Shown here in pieces: positions 27,512 through 38,631 of a stretch of DNA of 64,000 bases (positions are counted from its first letter, which is position 1; every line of letters starts with the position of its first letter). The stretch covers positions 1 through 64,000 of the forward strand of contig JAKACW010000002.1 of the NCBI GenBank assembly GCA_021821045.1. Reading direction: 5' to 3'. The DNA comes from Pseudomonadota bacterium (GTDB lineage Bacteria; Pseudomonadota; Gammaproteobacteria; JAADHS01). Made by a program: the position numbers and the translations under genes. A model generated the notes under the pieces. That model ran no database searches, was not told the origin of the DNA, and worked only from the letters and a program-made list of their open reading frames with translations.

Positions 27512-28075
27512 TCATTCTTGCAAAGCTAGCGAAGCCTGGCGTTCCTGCCAGCCTCCCAGCCCGTCTGGCACCAATTCCAAAACTTCTAATTTTTGTTCTC
27601 CCAGCTTCAAAATCTTGCCGTGATTTTGGCCGAGATAATTGCCTTCCTTGACGCGATAGACCATCCCATCGGGCGCTTGCACAATTGCCCACTGGCCATC
27701 CTCCCGCGCGAGTGTTCCTACCATGCGCAGGCTATCCAAAGGAAACTTTTCCAGCAGCTCCTTGCGGCGATTGAAGTCCGGCTGGGGGCCGGAAGCTGTC
27801 CTATTGCTGCGGTTCGACTCGGCGGTTTCATCGCGCCATGGCACAAAGGGGGCGCGCATGGTCACGGCCGAATAGACGAACGTCTCAAAAGGCTTAAACT
27901 GTGGCAGGGGATCGATACGTCCCTTTTGGGCCGCTCGCGTTTCCTCGACGAATTGCTCGAGGTCTTTGACGTCCGCGTTGGAACAGGCGGTTAACCCAAA
28001 CACCCACAACACCGCCGCTAGCCGGGTAAACCCCGCGACGGACTTGTTTGGCCACTTCCAATTGTCGAAAATCAT
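27512..28075 (-). CDS. pilP: Type IV pilus alignment lipoprotein
   Basis: A 187-aa lipoprotein with the lipobox FGLTAC-S (Cys about residue 28), followed by an unstructured linker and the C-terminal beta-domain (LRMVGTLAREDGQWAIVQAPDGMVYRVKEGNYLGQNHGKI) that docks to PilQ. I start at ATG 28075 with AAAGG nine bases upstream; the frame is open further upstream but that part runs into the end of pilO. It connects the inner-membrane PilMNO complex with the secretin. Confidence 0.95.
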   Translation of the reverse strand: MIFDNWKWPNKSVAGFTRLAAVLWVFGLTACSNADVKDLEQFVEETRAAQKGRIDPLPQFKPFETFVYSAVTMRAPFVPWRDETAESNRSNRTASGPQPDFNRRKELLEKFPLDSLRMVGTLAREDGQWAIVQAPDGMVYRVKEGNYLGQNHGKILKLGEQKLEVLELVPDGLGGWQERQASLALQE

Positions 28076-28112
28076 ATCACACAGCCTTTGCGATCTTAGT
28101 CGGTAGAAGCAC

Positions 28113-28709
28113 TTAGCCTTCACCATCTTCCAAATAGCGGTAGGTCTTCGCGATTGCATCCATGATCAGCTCATCACTGCCGGTGGGGCCGGGCTTAATC
28201 GAGATCTCTTGCATGGTCACGATGCGCGGCAACGCGGCAACGTCGCTCACGAATTTGCCGAACTCGTGATATCGGCCTACGACACGAATCTGAATCGGCA
28301 ATTCGGCGTAAAACTCGGCCTTTGCTTCGGCCTGGGGCTTGAACAGCTGGAACTCGAGGCCCGAGGCCAAGCCCGTTTGGGATACGTCCACCAGCAGGTC
28401 CGCCACTTCCGTCTTGCTCGGCAGCTGGCGCAGCATCGCGCCGAAGGAGCGTTCCATTTCCGCCATCTGTTCTTTATATAAGGCCAAGTTAACCGCTTTG
28501 TTCTGTTTTACCTTGAAATCGTCCTTGAGCTGGACTTCCTTTTCCTCAAGCGCGGCAAGCTCAAGCAATTGGCCCTCTGTATCGAGGAAATAACCTGCGA
28601 CGAGCACGCCGACGGACACGATGACGATCGCCGCGATCTTGACCGCAAGGGGCCAACTCCCGGGATCGCTTGTGTCGAGCTCATTAAGATTGATTTTCGA
28701 CAGATCCAT
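28113..28709 (-). CDS. pilO: Type IV pilus alignment protein PilO
   Basis: A 198-aa inner-membrane protein: a short cytoplasmic N-terminus, one membrane helix (IAAIVIVSVGVLVAGYFLD, about 26-44), a coiled-coil segment (ELAALEEKEVQLKDDFKVKQNKAVNL) and a ferredoxin-like periplasmic domain (AELPIQIRVVGRYHEFGKFVSDVAALPRIV). It pairs with PilN. Its ATG shares bases with the pilN stop (TAATG), which implies translational coupling. It begins MDLSKINLNELD, the usual PilO start. Confidence 0.95.
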   Translation of the reverse strand: MDLSKINLNELDTSDPGSWPLAVKIAAIVIVSVGVLVAGYFLDTEGQLLELAALEEKEVQLKDDFKVKQNKAVNLALYKEQMAEMERSFGAMLRQLPSKTEVADLLVDVSQTGLASGLEFQLFKPQAEAKAEFYAELPIQIRVVGRYHEFGKFVSDVAALPRIVTMQEISIKPGPTGSDELIMDAIAKTYRYLEDGEG

Positions 28710-29289
28710 TAGCCTTGCTCTCCTTCAGGCTTCGTGGGATTGACCAGGCTGATATTCAACGTGAACCGACTGGTACGGTCCGCCACGGTTTGGGCCTCGC
28801 CCCCCGTGCTGGCTTCGATGACACTAAGTTGCGGGTTGGCAAACCAGCCCGAGGCATCGAGATTGCGCATGTACGCCGAGATGCGGGCGTTGGACTGGGC
28901 CTGACCCTGCAGCGTGAGCCCGCTGCCGTTCTGCTTGATACTGGTCAGATAAACCCCATCGGGCAATGTACGGACCAACTCGTCGAACACGTGCACGACC
29001 TGCGGCCGACCAAGCTGCAGCTCCTGGATCACATTCATGCGGGCAAGCAGGCGTTGCTTTTCTTTTTCGAGCGCGTCGATTTCCTTAATCTGCCGCTCAA
29101 CCCGCTCAATTTGCTGCTGCATGTAGGTATTGCGAGCCTCTTGGTAACTCATCTGCGAGGCGATGTTCATATGGACGCCAAGCACGATGGCGGCGGCCAC
29201 GCCGGCGGCGGCGCCCAGCGAGGTTAAAAACTGCTGCTTACGCTGTTTCTTGAGGTTTTCGCGCCAAGGCAATAAGTTTATGGAGGTCA

Positions 29290-29290
<1 letters not shown>
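28709..29290 (-). CDS. pilN: Type IV pilus assembly protein PilN
   Basis: A 193-aa bitopic membrane protein. It opens with the PilM-binding peptide MTSINLLPWR, has one membrane helix (SLGAAAGVAAAIVLGVHM, about 24-41), a coiled coil (QQQIERVERQIKEIDALEKEKQRLLARM) and a periplasmic domain (LPDGVYLTSIKQNGSGLTLQG). The ATG (29290) shares bases with the pilM stop (TAATG). The start is fixed by the conserved INLLPWR; the frame is open ten codons further upstream inside pilM. Confidence 0.96.
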
Positions 29291-30398
<1,108 letters not shown>

Positions 30399-30426
30399 AA
30401 ATTATTATTCTCCCATCCACAAACCA

Positions 30427-30440
30427 CTGTTTAGAAACAG
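30427..30440. promoter_or_regulatory. Palindrome CTGTTT-AG-AAACAG between pilM and ponA
   Basis: A perfect 6-2-6 inverted repeat in the 192-base divergent region. It resembles a LexA half-site pair but has N6 instead of N8 between CTGT and ACAG, so LexA binding is unlikely. It may be an operator shared by both directions. Confidence 0.4.
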
Positions 30441-30546
30441 CAATATCCTAGCTTAGTCTCCCTTTTATCGGTCACTCCAAAACAAATGTTAAGAGCAAAG
30501 ACGTGATCGGCGTCCTGATTCTAAATTATGCCCCTCGGCGATTGAT

Positions 30547-33051
30547 ATGAGCATCTACCGCAGACTTTTTCGAGCCTTTCTCTGGATATCCGCGTTTTTG
30601 GCTGTGGTCGGCGCGGTCGCGGGCATTGGTATCTACGCGTATGTCGTGCCAGAGCTGCCCTCCACTGAGAGCCTCAAGGATGTCCGCTTTCAAGTTCCTC
30701 TGCGGGTTTTTACCGATGACGGTCGGCTCATGGCGGAGTTTGGCGAAATGAAGCGCGCGCCGATTCGCTATGAAGACGTCCCACCGTTAATGATCAAGGC
30801 CATCATCTCCGCCGAGGATGACCGGTTCTTCGATCACCCCGGGGTCGATTATCAGGGCTTGGTGCGCGCGTCCGTCATGTTGCTGCTCACCGGCGAGAAA
30901 AGTCAGGGTGGCAGCACCATCACGATGCAGGTCGCACGCAATTTTTTCCTTACGCGGGAAAAAACCTATCTGCGCAAACTGACCGAAATTCTGCTCGCCC
31001 TAAAAATCGAACATGAGCTGACCAAAGAAGAAATTCTTGCGCTTTACCTGAACAAGATTTACTTCGGCAACCGGGCCTACGGCATTGTTTCGGCGGCGCA
31101 AGTCTATTACGGCATACCTCTCGATCAGCTCACCGTCGCCCAAATGGCCATGCTCGCGGGACTCCCGAAGGCGCCTTCGCGGGACAATCCGGTTGCCGAT
31201 CCAGAGAAGGCGATGCATCGTCGCAATTACGTGCTGGGGCGAATGCACTCGCTGGCGTTCATAGACGATCAGACTTACGAAATGGCCCGAGCCGCTCCGG
31301 TAACGGCCAAGCTCTACACCCAGCCGATCGAGGTCGAGGCGTCCTATGTTGCGGAGATGGTGCGCCAAGAAATGGTCAATCGCTACGGCGACGATGCCTA
31401 CACTTCCGGATTTAACGTCTACACAACCCTCGAGAGCGACAAACAGCAATCGGCGGTCGGCGCTCTGCGCCGAGCGCTGCTGGAGTACGACCAGCGGCAC
31501 GGTTATCGCGGACCGATCGATCATGTCGACGTGGCGCCCGACAGCACAGTCGAACAGTGGGACGAGTTGCTGCGTCGCCACCCGAAAGTCGGCCCGTTGC
31601 AGCCGGCCTTGGTGACGGCCGCCGATGAAACGAGTCTATCGGTATACGTTGGCGAAGGCGCCAGCGCGGTCGTACCTTTCGAAGGCCTTCAGTGGGCCCG
31701 CCCCTACGTCAGCGAGAATCAAGTCGGACCGGCCGTTAAGCGCGCCGACCAAGTCGCCCAGATCGGCGACATCGTAATGTGCGAGCTCGACGCAAACCAA
31801 ACGGCTCGCCTGTCACAGATCCCGCAAGTCGCGGGGGCGCTTGTGGCGCTCAACCCCAATGACGGTGCAATCAGGGCGCTGGTCGGCGGTTTCGACTACT
31901 ATCAGAGCAAGTACAACCGCATAACCCAAGCCCTGCGGCAACCGGGCTCCAGTTTCAAGCCCTTCGTTTATTCCGCGGCGCTTGAAAAAGGCTACACACC
32001 AGCCAGCATTATTAATGACGCGCCGGTGGTCTTTGAGGATCCCGCATTGGAATCCTCCTGGCGCCCGGAAAATTACAGCGGCCGTTTTTTCGGTCCGACG
32101 CGGCTGCGCGAAGCGTTGGTTAACTCGCGCAATCTCGTTTCGATCCGGTTACTGCAGTCCATCGGAATCATCCACGCAGTGAATTACGCTGGCAAATTTG
32201 GTTTCAATATAGAGAAGCTGCCGCGCAACTTATCACTGGCTTTGGGCAGCGGCGCGGTAACGCCCCTCGAACTGGCGCGCGCTCACGCCGTATTCGCCAA
32301 CGGCGGCTACCTTGTTTCGCCATATTTCATTCGCCGCATCGAAGACGCGTTGGGGACCGAGCTATTTAAGGCCAACCCCGAAATCGTGTGCCCCAAGTGC
32401 GAGGAAGAGCAGGCCCGCGCCCAGGCGCAAATCGATGCCGAACCGATCGAACCCGAAGAGACGCCCGACGATCCGGCGACGGCCGCAGCCGCGCCCGCGA
32501 CGGCGATCGACCCTGGGCAACCGGCGCCGCAACCGCTTGCCAAACGAGTCATTTCGGAGCAAAACGCCTATCTGATCAACTCCATGATGCGCGACGTCAC
32601 GCGCCGCGGCACAGGCCGGCGTGTCGCCCAATTGGGCCGCACCGACCTCGCGGGCAAGACGGGTACGACGAACGATCAACACGATGCGTGGTTTGTCGGG
32701 TTCAATACCGAATTGTTGGCCGTATCGTGGCTGGGTTTTGATGAGCCGCTGCCGCTGGGCGCCGGGGAAACGGGGAGCCGGGCAGCGCTGCCGATCTGGC
32801 TCTACTTCATGGCCAACGCACTCAAGGACGAACCGGAGCACCTGCTCGATCGGCCTACCGGTTTGGTTACCGTGCGCATCGACCCCGAAACGGGCGAGCT
32901 GGCCCGTACCGGGCAGGAGGATGCCATATTCGAGACCTTTCCGGCCGACAACGCGCCGACAACGTCGACTCGGTCGCCTGACGATCAGCGCCCCCCCGGC
33001 GATAGCCGCAGCCCAACGACAAGTCGCCCGCCCGAGGCGCAGCTCTTTTAA
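30547..33051 (+). CDS. ponA: Penicillin-binding protein 1A
   Basis: An 834-aa class A PBP that polymerises and crosslinks peptidoglycan. N-terminal membrane anchor (FLWISAFLAVVGAVAGIGIYAY), then the GT51 transglycosylase with EDDRFFDHPGVD (about 81-92) and GGSTITMQVARNFFL. An OB-like insert follows, then the transpeptidase with SSFK (in RQPGSSFKPF, about 467-476), S-R-N (in VNSRNLVS) and K-T-G-T (in AGKTGTTND). The tail after the transpeptidase (TSTRSPDDQRPPGDS...) is Ser/Thr/Pro/Arg rich and not conserved. ATG 30547. Divergent from pilM, as in P. aeruginosa (PA5045/PA5044). Confidence 0.97.
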   Translation: MSIYRRLFRAFLWISAFLAVVGAVAGIGIYAYVVPELPSTESLKDVRFQVPLRVFTDDGRLMAEFGEMKRAPIRYEDVPPLMIKAIISAEDDRFFDHPGVDYQGLVRASVMLLLTGEKSQGGSTITMQVARNFFLTREKTYLRKLTEILLALKIEHELTKEEILALYLNKIYFGNRAYGIVSAAQVYYGIPLDQLTVAQMAMLAGLPKAPSRDNPVADPEKAMHRRNYVLGRMHSLAFIDDQTYEMARAAPVTAKLYTQPIEVEASYVAEMVRQEMVNRYGDDAYTSGFNVYTTLESDKQQSAVGALRRALLEYDQRHGYRGPIDHVDVAPDSTVEQWDELLRRHPKVGPLQPALVTAADETSLSVYVGEGASAVVPFEGLQWARPYVSENQVGPAVKRADQVAQIGDIVMCELDANQTARLSQIPQVAGALVALNPNDGAIRALVGGFDYYQSKYNRITQALRQPGSSFKPFVYSAALEKGYTPASIINDAPVVFEDPALESSWRPENYSGRFFGPTRLREALVNSRNLVSIRLLQSIGIIHAVNYAGKFGFNIEKLPRNLSLALGSGAVTPLELARAHAVFANGGYLVSPYFIRRIEDALGTELFKANPEIVCPKCEEEQARAQAQIDAEPIEPEETPDDPATAAAAPATAIDPGQPAPQPLAKRVISEQNAYLINSMMRDVTRRGTGRRVAQLGRTDLAGKTGTTNDQHDAWFVGFNTELLAVSWLGFDEPLPLGAGETGSRAALPIWLYFMANALKDEPEHLLDRPTGLVTVRIDPETGELARTGQEDAIFETFPADNAPTTSTRSPDDQRPPGDSRSPTTSRPPEAQLF

Positions 33052-33053
33052 AC

Positions 33054-33704
33054 ATGAAAAAGAAAACGTCGTCTGACTCTCGCAAGACCGCAACGCATGG
33101 CGCCAATGCCGCGCGAGAAATGGCGGAACGTCGCCGTATCGCCTCTGAGGCCGCGCGCCTAATCGGGCAGGGAGACGAAAAAACCTACCAGACCGCAAAG
33201 CTCAAGGCCGCTCAGCGGTTGGGCGTCGTCGACCATCGCGTGCTGCCCAGCAACGAAGATATTGAAGCGGCGCTGCTCGATTACCAGGCGCTGTTCGGCG
33301 GCGCCAACCAGCACAACGTCTTGCGTGAATTGCGCGAAACGGCTTTGTCGGCCATGCAACTGTTCGCGGACTTTTCCCCGCGTCTTGTCGGAGCGATTCT
33401 CGCCGGCACGGCGGACCGCTCCTCGGACGTTCATCTACATGTGTTCGCTGAAACGCCGGAAGAGGTGAATTGGCTTCTGCTCGACAAGAAAATCCCGTTT
33501 AAGATCGCCGATAAACGCTACTACATCAGTCCCAAGCAAAGCGCGATATTTCCGGTCTTTTCATTCGTGGCCGGAGAGACTCAGATCAATGCGACGGTGT
33601 TCCCCACCAATGGCATCCGGCAGACGGTCCGCGTGACAGCCGACGGTCAGCCCATCGAACGGGCGAATACGGCGCAGGTCGAAGAACTCCTGAGACTAAT
33701 GTAG
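33054..33704 (+). CDS. Conserved hypothetical, nucleotidyltransferase-like
   Basis: A 216-aa soluble protein beginning two bases after ponA. The central stretch LVGAILAGTADRSSDVHLHVFAET (about 122-145) resembles the G-S/T-x(n)-S-D-x-D-L-x-V signature of small nucleotidyltransferases, but the second Asp is replaced by His (S-D-V-H-L-H-V), so activity is doubtful. N-terminus is basic and helical (SEAARLIGQGDEKTYQTAKLKAAQRLG); the C-terminus is a beta-rich region (RYYISPKQSAIFPVFSFVAGETQINATVFPTNGIRQT). The close spacing suggests co-transcription with ponA. I do not recognise a named family. Confidence 0.78.
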   Translation: MKKKTSSDSRKTATHGANAAREMAERRRIASEAARLIGQGDEKTYQTAKLKAAQRLGVVDHRVLPSNEDIEAALLDYQALFGGANQHNVLRELRETALSAMQLFADFSPRLVGAILAGTADRSSDVHLHVFAETPEEVNWLLLDKKIPFKIADKRYYISPKQSAIFPVFSFVAGETQINATVFPTNGIRQTVRVTADGQPIERANTAQVEELLRLM

Positions 33705-33708
33705 CCCC

Positions 33709-35007
33709 TTATTTGCGCTGTTCGATGGGAATATAGTTCCGCGGCGCGGCCCCATCGTAGATTTGGCGCGGACGGGCGATGCGCTGATCCGGATCCGCGA
33801 TCATTTCCATCCATTGCGCAACCCACCCGACGGTGCGTGCAATCGCGAACATCACGGTAAACATGTTCGTGGGTATCCCGATCGCGCGATAGATGATGCC
33901 GCTGTAGAAATCGACGTTGGGGTATAGGCTTCGCGACTGAAAATACTCGTCGTTGAGCGCGACCTCTTCGAGTCTCAGGGCCAATTCGAACAGGGGATCG
34001 TTTTTGTCGCCGATCTTAGCCAGAACTTCGTGGCACATCTGGCGAATGATCTTGGCCCGCGGATCGTATTTCTTGTAGATGCGATGTCCAAATCCCATCA
34101 GGCGGAACGGATCGTTCTTGTCTTTGGCCTTGTCGATGTATTTGCCGATGTTCTTAACATCGCCGATTTCTTCCAGCATGGTGAGCACGGCTTCATTGGC
34201 GCCGCCGTGAGCCGGACCCCAGAGCGCCGTAATGCCGGATGACACGCAGGCGAACGGGTTGGCCGACGAACTGCCCGACAAGCGCACGGTCGAGGTGCTG
34301 GCATTTTGCTCGTGATCGGCATGAAGAATGAAAATCAAATCCATCGCGCGCTCGGCAATGGGATCGACAGCGTACTCTTCGGCCGGCACGGCAAACATCA
34401 TGTTCAACAGGTTGCCGACATAGCTCAGCGTGTTCTTGGGATAAACGAACGGCTCGCCGACCGTGTGCTTGTAACTCGCCGCGGCGATGGTGGGCATTTT
34501 CGCGATCATGCGCAGCGCCGCCAGCTCGCGATGCCCGGCGTCATGAATGTCCAATGAATCGTGGTAGAAAGCGGAGAGGGATCCGAATACGCCCACCATG
34601 ACGGCCATGGGGTGGGCGTCATGATAGAACCCATTATAAAAACTCTTCAGACTCTCATTGATCAGAGTATGGCGGCGAATCAGGCTGGTGAATTTGTCCA
34701 GCTGATCCTTGGTTGGCAGCTCTCCCCACAGGAGCAGGTGGGCAACCTCGAGGAAAGTGCTCTTCTCGGCGAGCTGCTCGATCGGATAGCCGCGATACAT
34801 CAGGACGCCGTTGTCGCCGTCGATGTAGGTAATGCTGCTGCGGCAGCTGGCGGTCGACAGAAAGCCCGGATCGAATGTGAACAAACCCATTTCTTTGTAG
34901 AGGGTCGTAATGTCCACCACCGGCGGACCGACGGTGCCGCGGCGAATGGGCAGTTCGATCGTCTTGCCCGATGAGTTGTCCGTAATGGTGACGGTGTCTT
35001 TACTCAT
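33709..35007 (-). CDS. gltA: Citrate synthase
   Basis: A 432-aa TCA-cycle enzyme condensing acetyl-CoA with oxaloacetate; its length and the N-terminal beta domain match the hexameric NADH-sensitive proteobacterial type. Catalytic residues are visible: His in [14 protein letters not shown] (about 267), His in [15 protein letters not shown] (about 308) and Asp in [13 protein letters not shown] (about 366). The motif [15 protein letters not shown] is also present. ATG 35007. It ends four bases from the convergent gene at 33704, with no clear terminator between them. Confidence 0.97.
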   Translation of the reverse strand: MSKDTVTITDNSSGKTIELPIRRGTVGPPVVDITTLYKEMGLFTFDPGFLSTASCRSSITYIDGDNGVLMYRGYPIEQLAEKSTFLEVAHLLLWGELPTKDQLDKFTSLIRRHTLINESLKSFYNGFYHDAHPMAVMVGVFGSLSAFYHDSLDIHDAGHRELAALRMIAKMPTIAAASYKHTVGEPFVYPKNTLSYVGNLLNMMFAVPAEEYAVDPIAERAMDLIFILHADHEQNASTSTVRLSGSSSANPFACVSSGITALWGPAHGGANEAVLTMLEEIGDVKNIGKYIDKAKDKNDPFRLMGFGHRIYKKYDPRAKIIRQMCHEVLAKIGDKNDPLFELALRLEEVALNDEYFQSRSLYPNVDFYSGIIYRAIGIPTNMFTVMFAIARTVGWVAQWMEMIADPDQRIARPRQIYDGAAPRNYIPIEQRK

Positions 35008-35071
35008 GGTTACTGGCCCTCGCTAAGCAAATGTCGAATCCGTGGCAGCAGCTTCCCGCGAAGCACGATGC

Positions 35072-36319
35072 CTACAGCTTTGGGTACCACGACGGGTAGG
35101 GCGCGCGCGCGACCCCGGAGTCAACCGCCGCTTTGGCCACCGCCGCCGATACCGTATCCCTCAAACGGGGATCCAACGGTTTGGGAATAATATAGTCGCG
35201 CCCGAATTCCAGCTTGGCGACGCCATAAGCATCGAGCACGCTGCGGGGAACTGGTTCCATCGCCAAACTACTCAATGCCTTTACCGCCGCAATGTGCATC
35301 GCTTGGTTGATGGACTTCGCGCGAACATCCAAGGCGCCGCGAAAAATATAGGGAAACCCAAGGACATTGTTCACTTGATTGGGGAAATCGCTGCGCCCCG
35401 TCGCCATGACCAGATCCGTGCGCGCCGCATGCGCATCCGCGGGCGTAATCTCGGGGTCGGGATTGGACAGGGCAAACACTACGGGCTTGGCCGCCATGGT
35501 GCGTAGCATGTCCTGCGTCACCAAATCCGGGCCGGAAACACCGATGAACACATCGGCATCCCGCATGGCGTCCGCCAATGTGCGGGCGGAGGTGTTGATG
35601 GCGAATTCCGCCTTAAATGCGTTGAGGTCGGTCCGGCCGGTGTGTATGACGCCCTTGCGGTCGCACAAGAAGATGTTCTCTTTCTTCACCCCCAACGCTA
35701 CCAGCAACCGCAATGACGCGATGCCCGCCGCGCCGGCACCGACGCAAACGAGCTTAGCATCCGCAAGCCGTTTGCCTTGGACCTTTAAGGCGTTTTGCAG
35801 CGCCGCGCTGATGATAATGGCCGTGCCGTGCTGGTCGTCATGAAAAACCGGGATGTCCAGCCGCGCGGCCAAGGCCTTCTCGATGGCAAAACAGTGCGGC
35901 GCCGCCACGTCCTCGATATTGATCCCGCCAAATGTCGGCGCAATGGCGGCGCACACCTCGACGAACGCCTCGGGCGTCGGCGCGTTCACTTCGATATCGA
36001 ATACGTCGATGTCGGCGAACTTCTTAAACAGCACGCCCTTGCCTTCCATGACGGGCTTGCCAGCCAACGCCCCAACGTTGCCCAAGCCGAGCACGGCCGT
36101 GCCATCGGTTATCACAGCAACAAGATTGCCCTTGCTGGTGTATTTGTAGGCGGCTTCCGGATCCTCGGCGATGGCGCGAACCGGAGCCGCGACACCGGGC
36201 GTATAGGCAAGGGATAAATCCTTCTGGGTATCGCACGGCTTGGTAATGTTGATGCCGATTTTGCCCGGGGGTTTCGCCGCATGGTATTCAAGGGCGCGTT
36301 GCTTAAGATCATCGGACAT
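35072..36319 (-). CDS. maeB: Malic enzyme (short form)
   Basis: A 415-aa NAD(P)-dependent decarboxylating malate dehydrogenase giving pyruvate and CO2. Signatures: [14 protein letters not shown] (about 33-46), [14 protein letters not shown], the metal/substrate site [18 protein letters not shown] and the nucleotide fold [16 protein letters not shown] (about 184). The phosphotransacetylase-like C-terminal half of E. coli MaeB is absent, so this is the single-domain form also seen at PA5046. I start at ATG 36319; the open frame extends upstream into the protease gene. The cofactor preference is not certain. Confidence 0.93.
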   Translation of the reverse strand: MSDDLKQRALEYHAAKPPGKIGINITKPCDTQKDLSLAYTPGVAAPVRAIAEDPEAAYKYTSKGNLVAVITDGTAVLGLGNVGALAGKPVMEGKGVLFKKFADIDVFDIEVNAPTPEAFVEVCAAIAPTFGGINIEDVAAPHCFAIEKALAARLDIPVFHDDQHGTAIIISAALQNALKVQGKRLADAKLVCVGAGAAGIASLRLLVALGVKKENIFLCDRKGVIHTGRTDLNAFKAEFAINTSARTLADAMRDADVFIGVSGPDLVTQDMLRTMAAKPVVFALSNPDPEITPADAHAARTDLVMATGRSDFPNQVNNVLGFPYIFRGALDVRAKSINQAMHIAAVKALSSLAMEPVPRSVLDAYGVAKLEFGRDYIIPKPLDPRLRDTVSAAVAKAAVDSGVARAPYPSWYPKL

Positions 36320-36341
36320 ACGTTCTTCCAGAAAGTTGTTG

Positions 36342-37817
36342 TCAGTGGAGTAGCTTGATGGTCTGACCGGGCTTTGGTTCGCCGTCCGGATATAGCCGGT
36401 TGAGCAAGCGGATGTGATCGATGCCAAGCGAGTCTTTCGATGCTTTGTACAGTTCGCCCAGGCTTTTGCCGTCGGGCACCGTTACGGGCTTCAATTGTAA
36501 CGGCTTTAGGAACTTCTCGTCTGCTTCCGACCAAGGGCGAATGCTCTGCAGGGTCTGAGTGATCAGTTTGTGATTCTTGGTCCAATGCTGTTCATCGTCG
36601 GCGATCGCCGCGAACACCACGGCGTTTTCCCCTACATAAAGAGCGCTTATAACCGCGGAGCGTTCGCCGAAGATCGTATTCAATCGTGCCTCGCCCACCA
36701 GCGCCTCTCGTCCCGAAAAAGTCGCAGACTTGAATCCATCCAGGTTATCGAGTTCAAAGTAACTTTTCATAAACGCCGCCAGGGGTTGATCCAGGTCCGC
36801 TTCCGTGCTGAATGCAGCCATGAACACCTTTTCGTCCGACGGGTAAAGAACAACGCCGTCCGCGAGGCCGCGCGTCGACCATGCCTTGGGAATCGCCAAC
36901 GTTATCCCCATGTTTTTATGATAGAGTTTGCCGTCTCGTTCGATACCGTAATCAACGCGATCCCCGATGATCAATTCGTCGAGCGCCGCCACGAAACTGT
37001 CGGGCACGATGTAATAGACGGGGTCTGTCCGAAATGCGACCGCCGACGCGACGAGTTGGCCAATCCGCGCGTCAGTTGCGGGATCGAACGCTACGATCCC
37101 ATGGTATACGGAGGGAGTCTTGGACTCCGCGTGGGCGATGCGTCGCGCGCCTTCTTCGTGCCGTTTGAGCGCCTTTAGTAGTTCAAGCATCTCCTCAGGA
37201 TCGTAACCCGCACGGGCCACCACCTCGGCGCTAAAACCGATCGCGTCGATTTCCAGCTCCCGGCCATAACCATGACTGAAGGTTGCGATCAGCGGCAACA
37301 TCGCTTCGCGCAGCGCTTGATCATTGATTACGGCAAAGGCGAACGGCCCGGCGATCATCGAGTCGGCGCTCTCGGCCACCGGTCGCGTGTGACGGGAGGC
37401 GTCATGGTGAACAAGGTGAGCCAATTCGTGCGCAATGATAGACGCCGATTCGGCCTCGCTGTTGAGGTACGCCAACAGGCCTCGCGTCACGTAAATATGC
37501 CCAGGGGGGTGGGAAAAGGCATTGAACAGCGGCGAATCCAAGACCGTAACCCGAACCACAAGATCATTCATGTTGTTGCGCACCGCCAGTTGTTCGCCCA
37601 ACCGCTGCGCCATTCCCTGGAGGAATTCATTGTCGTAACGCCCGTAGTGCTGAACGATGATGTCATGAATATCGTCGTAGAGGGCGGCATCCTTCTCGTG
37701 GGTGGCCAGCGAAATTTCCGTAACATTGCGCGGCGTGCTCACGGCACACGCGCCAACCATCGACAGCGTCAACAACACGGCCACCCGCGCGAAGGTTGCT
37801 TCGCTCAATGCTCTCAA
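36342..37817 (-). CDS. M48-family metalloprotease lipoprotein with LysM-like C-terminus
   Basis: A 491-aa probable periplasmic lipoprotein: signal with lipobox SMVGAC (Cys about 24), then a zinc peptidase with [14 protein letters not shown] (about 131-144), the HExxH motif of M48 proteases. A following Glu lies in [17 protein letters not shown]. The C-terminal 60 residues ([46 protein letters not shown]) resemble a LysM-type fold. Similar YggG/LoiP- and BepA-like proteins act in envelope protein quality control. Start TTG 37817 overlaps the nuclease stop; GTG 37784 is an alternative. Position corresponds to PA5047. Confidence 0.87.
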   Translation of the reverse strand: MRALSEATFARVAVLLTLSMVGACAVSTPRNVTEISLATHEKDAALYDDIHDIIVQHYGRYDNEFLQGMAQRLGEQLAVRNNMNDLVVRVTVLDSPLFNAFSHPPGHIYVTRGLLAYLNSEAESASIIAHELAHLVHHDASRHTRPVAESADSMIAGPFAFAVINDQALREAMLPLIATFSHGYGRELEIDAIGFSAEVVARAGYDPEEMLELLKALKRHEEGARRIAHAESKTPSVYHGIVAFDPATDARIGQLVASAVAFRTDPVYYIVPDSFVAALDELIIGDRVDYGIERDGKLYHKNMGITLAIPKAWSTRGLADGVVLYPSDEKVFMAAFSTEADLDQPLAAFMKSYFELDNLDGFKSATFSGREALVGEARLNTIFGERSAVISALYVGENAVVFAAIADDEQHWTKNHKLITQTLQSIRPWSEADEKFLKPLQLKPVTVPDGKSLGELYKASKDSLGIDHIRLLNRLYPDGEPKPGQTIKLLH

Positions 37818-38608
37818 AATGGCTCGATCTCCAATGCCGCCGGATGCCGGATTTGCATGCGCGGCCCTCGCCTGGACGAGTAAATCCAGCCTCTCGCACG
37901 CACCACCTTGCCGGTTAGGTTATCAAGAGGAACGGCTGCGAAATAGTGAATGTCCGTCTTGAGGATTCTCAGTGCGAGATCGCCGTCGTAGTTGATCCAC
38001 ACAGAATCCCGGCTCGCGCCCACCGCGCGCACCACGCCGGTCACGATCGCAAACCCATCATTGCCCTTGGCCAATGACTTGACCGGCTGCGGCTGGTAAC
38101 TCTTGAGCGCCCACAGGCCGGCATTTTTGTCACGCGCGCGCTGCTCGGCATCATCATAGCATGTAAGAAATTTTTGATTGGGCGGCACAACCAGCGTCAT
38201 CGCGAGACCGGCGGTCAGCAGCCGCGCATTGAGACTCTCGCTGTTTTCGACGAACACGTGCGCCAAGAGACGACCATACTTGTCGTGTCGCTCCTCGTCG
38301 AATACCAAGCCGACCGTTGTATTCTTGGGCAGCCATTGCTGGAGCCGTTGCGCCGCCTCGTTTCCAAAGGGCTGTCCCGCTTTCTTTTTGTGCGCCACCT
38401 CGGGGGCATTGATGCCAAGAAACCTGACCCGGCGCTTGTCGGTCAACTCAATGGTATCGCCGTCATAGACAAAATTGACCTGGGCCGTTTCGTCGTACTG
38501 TTTGACCCCGCACTGCGCCGGATCGGCACGGGCAGACAGCAGGAAAAGAAATGAGACGACAAAACAGAAAAGGGCGACCGCTTGCGTCGCCCTTCTCGTC
38601 ACAATCAC
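37814..38608 (-). CDS. Secreted thermonuclease-like (SNase) protein
   Basis: A 264-aa protein of the staphylococcal nuclease family, likely exported: basic N-terminus and hydrophobic stretch (VALFCFVVSFLFLLSARA). Nuclease motifs: VYDGDTIEL, RVRFLGINAPE, FGNEAAQRLQQWL and DKYGRLLAHVFV with the active-site Arg, then an extra beta-domain (VVRAVGASRDSVWINYDGDLALRI). No ATG is available; GTG 38608 or 38602 are the only reasonable starts downstream of rpmE. A terminator-shaped hairpin (38570-38594) lies in the first codons. PA5048 is the equivalent neighbour. Confidence 0.85.
   Translation of the reverse strand: MIVTRRATQAVALFCFVVSFLFLLSARADPAQCGVKQYDETAQVNFVYDGDTIELTDKRRVRFLGINAPEVAHKKKAGQPFGNEAAQRLQQWLPKNTTVGLVFDEERHDKYGRLLAHVFVENSESLNARLLTAGLAMTLVVPPNQKFLTCYDDAEQRARDKNAGLWALKSYQPQPVKSLAKGNDGFAIVTGVVRAVGASRDSVWINYDGDLALRILKTDIHYFAAVPLDNLTGKVVRARGWIYSSRRGPRMQIRHPAALEIEPF
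38570..38594 (-). terminator. Terminator-like hairpin after rpmE, inside the nuclease start
   Basis: On the minus strand AAGGGCGAC-GCAAGCG-GTCGCCCTT forms a 9-bp perfect stem followed by TTCTGTTTTG. It is 37 bases past the rpmE stop and falls within the first codons of the nuclease reading frame, so it could end rpmE transcription or attenuate read-through into the nuclease. Confidence 0.65.
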
Positions 38609-38631
38609 TGCGTTGAACAGTGAGGGATGGA

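Noticed and set aside
30427-30440. LexA box upstream of pilM/ponA
   Set aside because: CTGT and ACAG are separated by six bases instead of eight.
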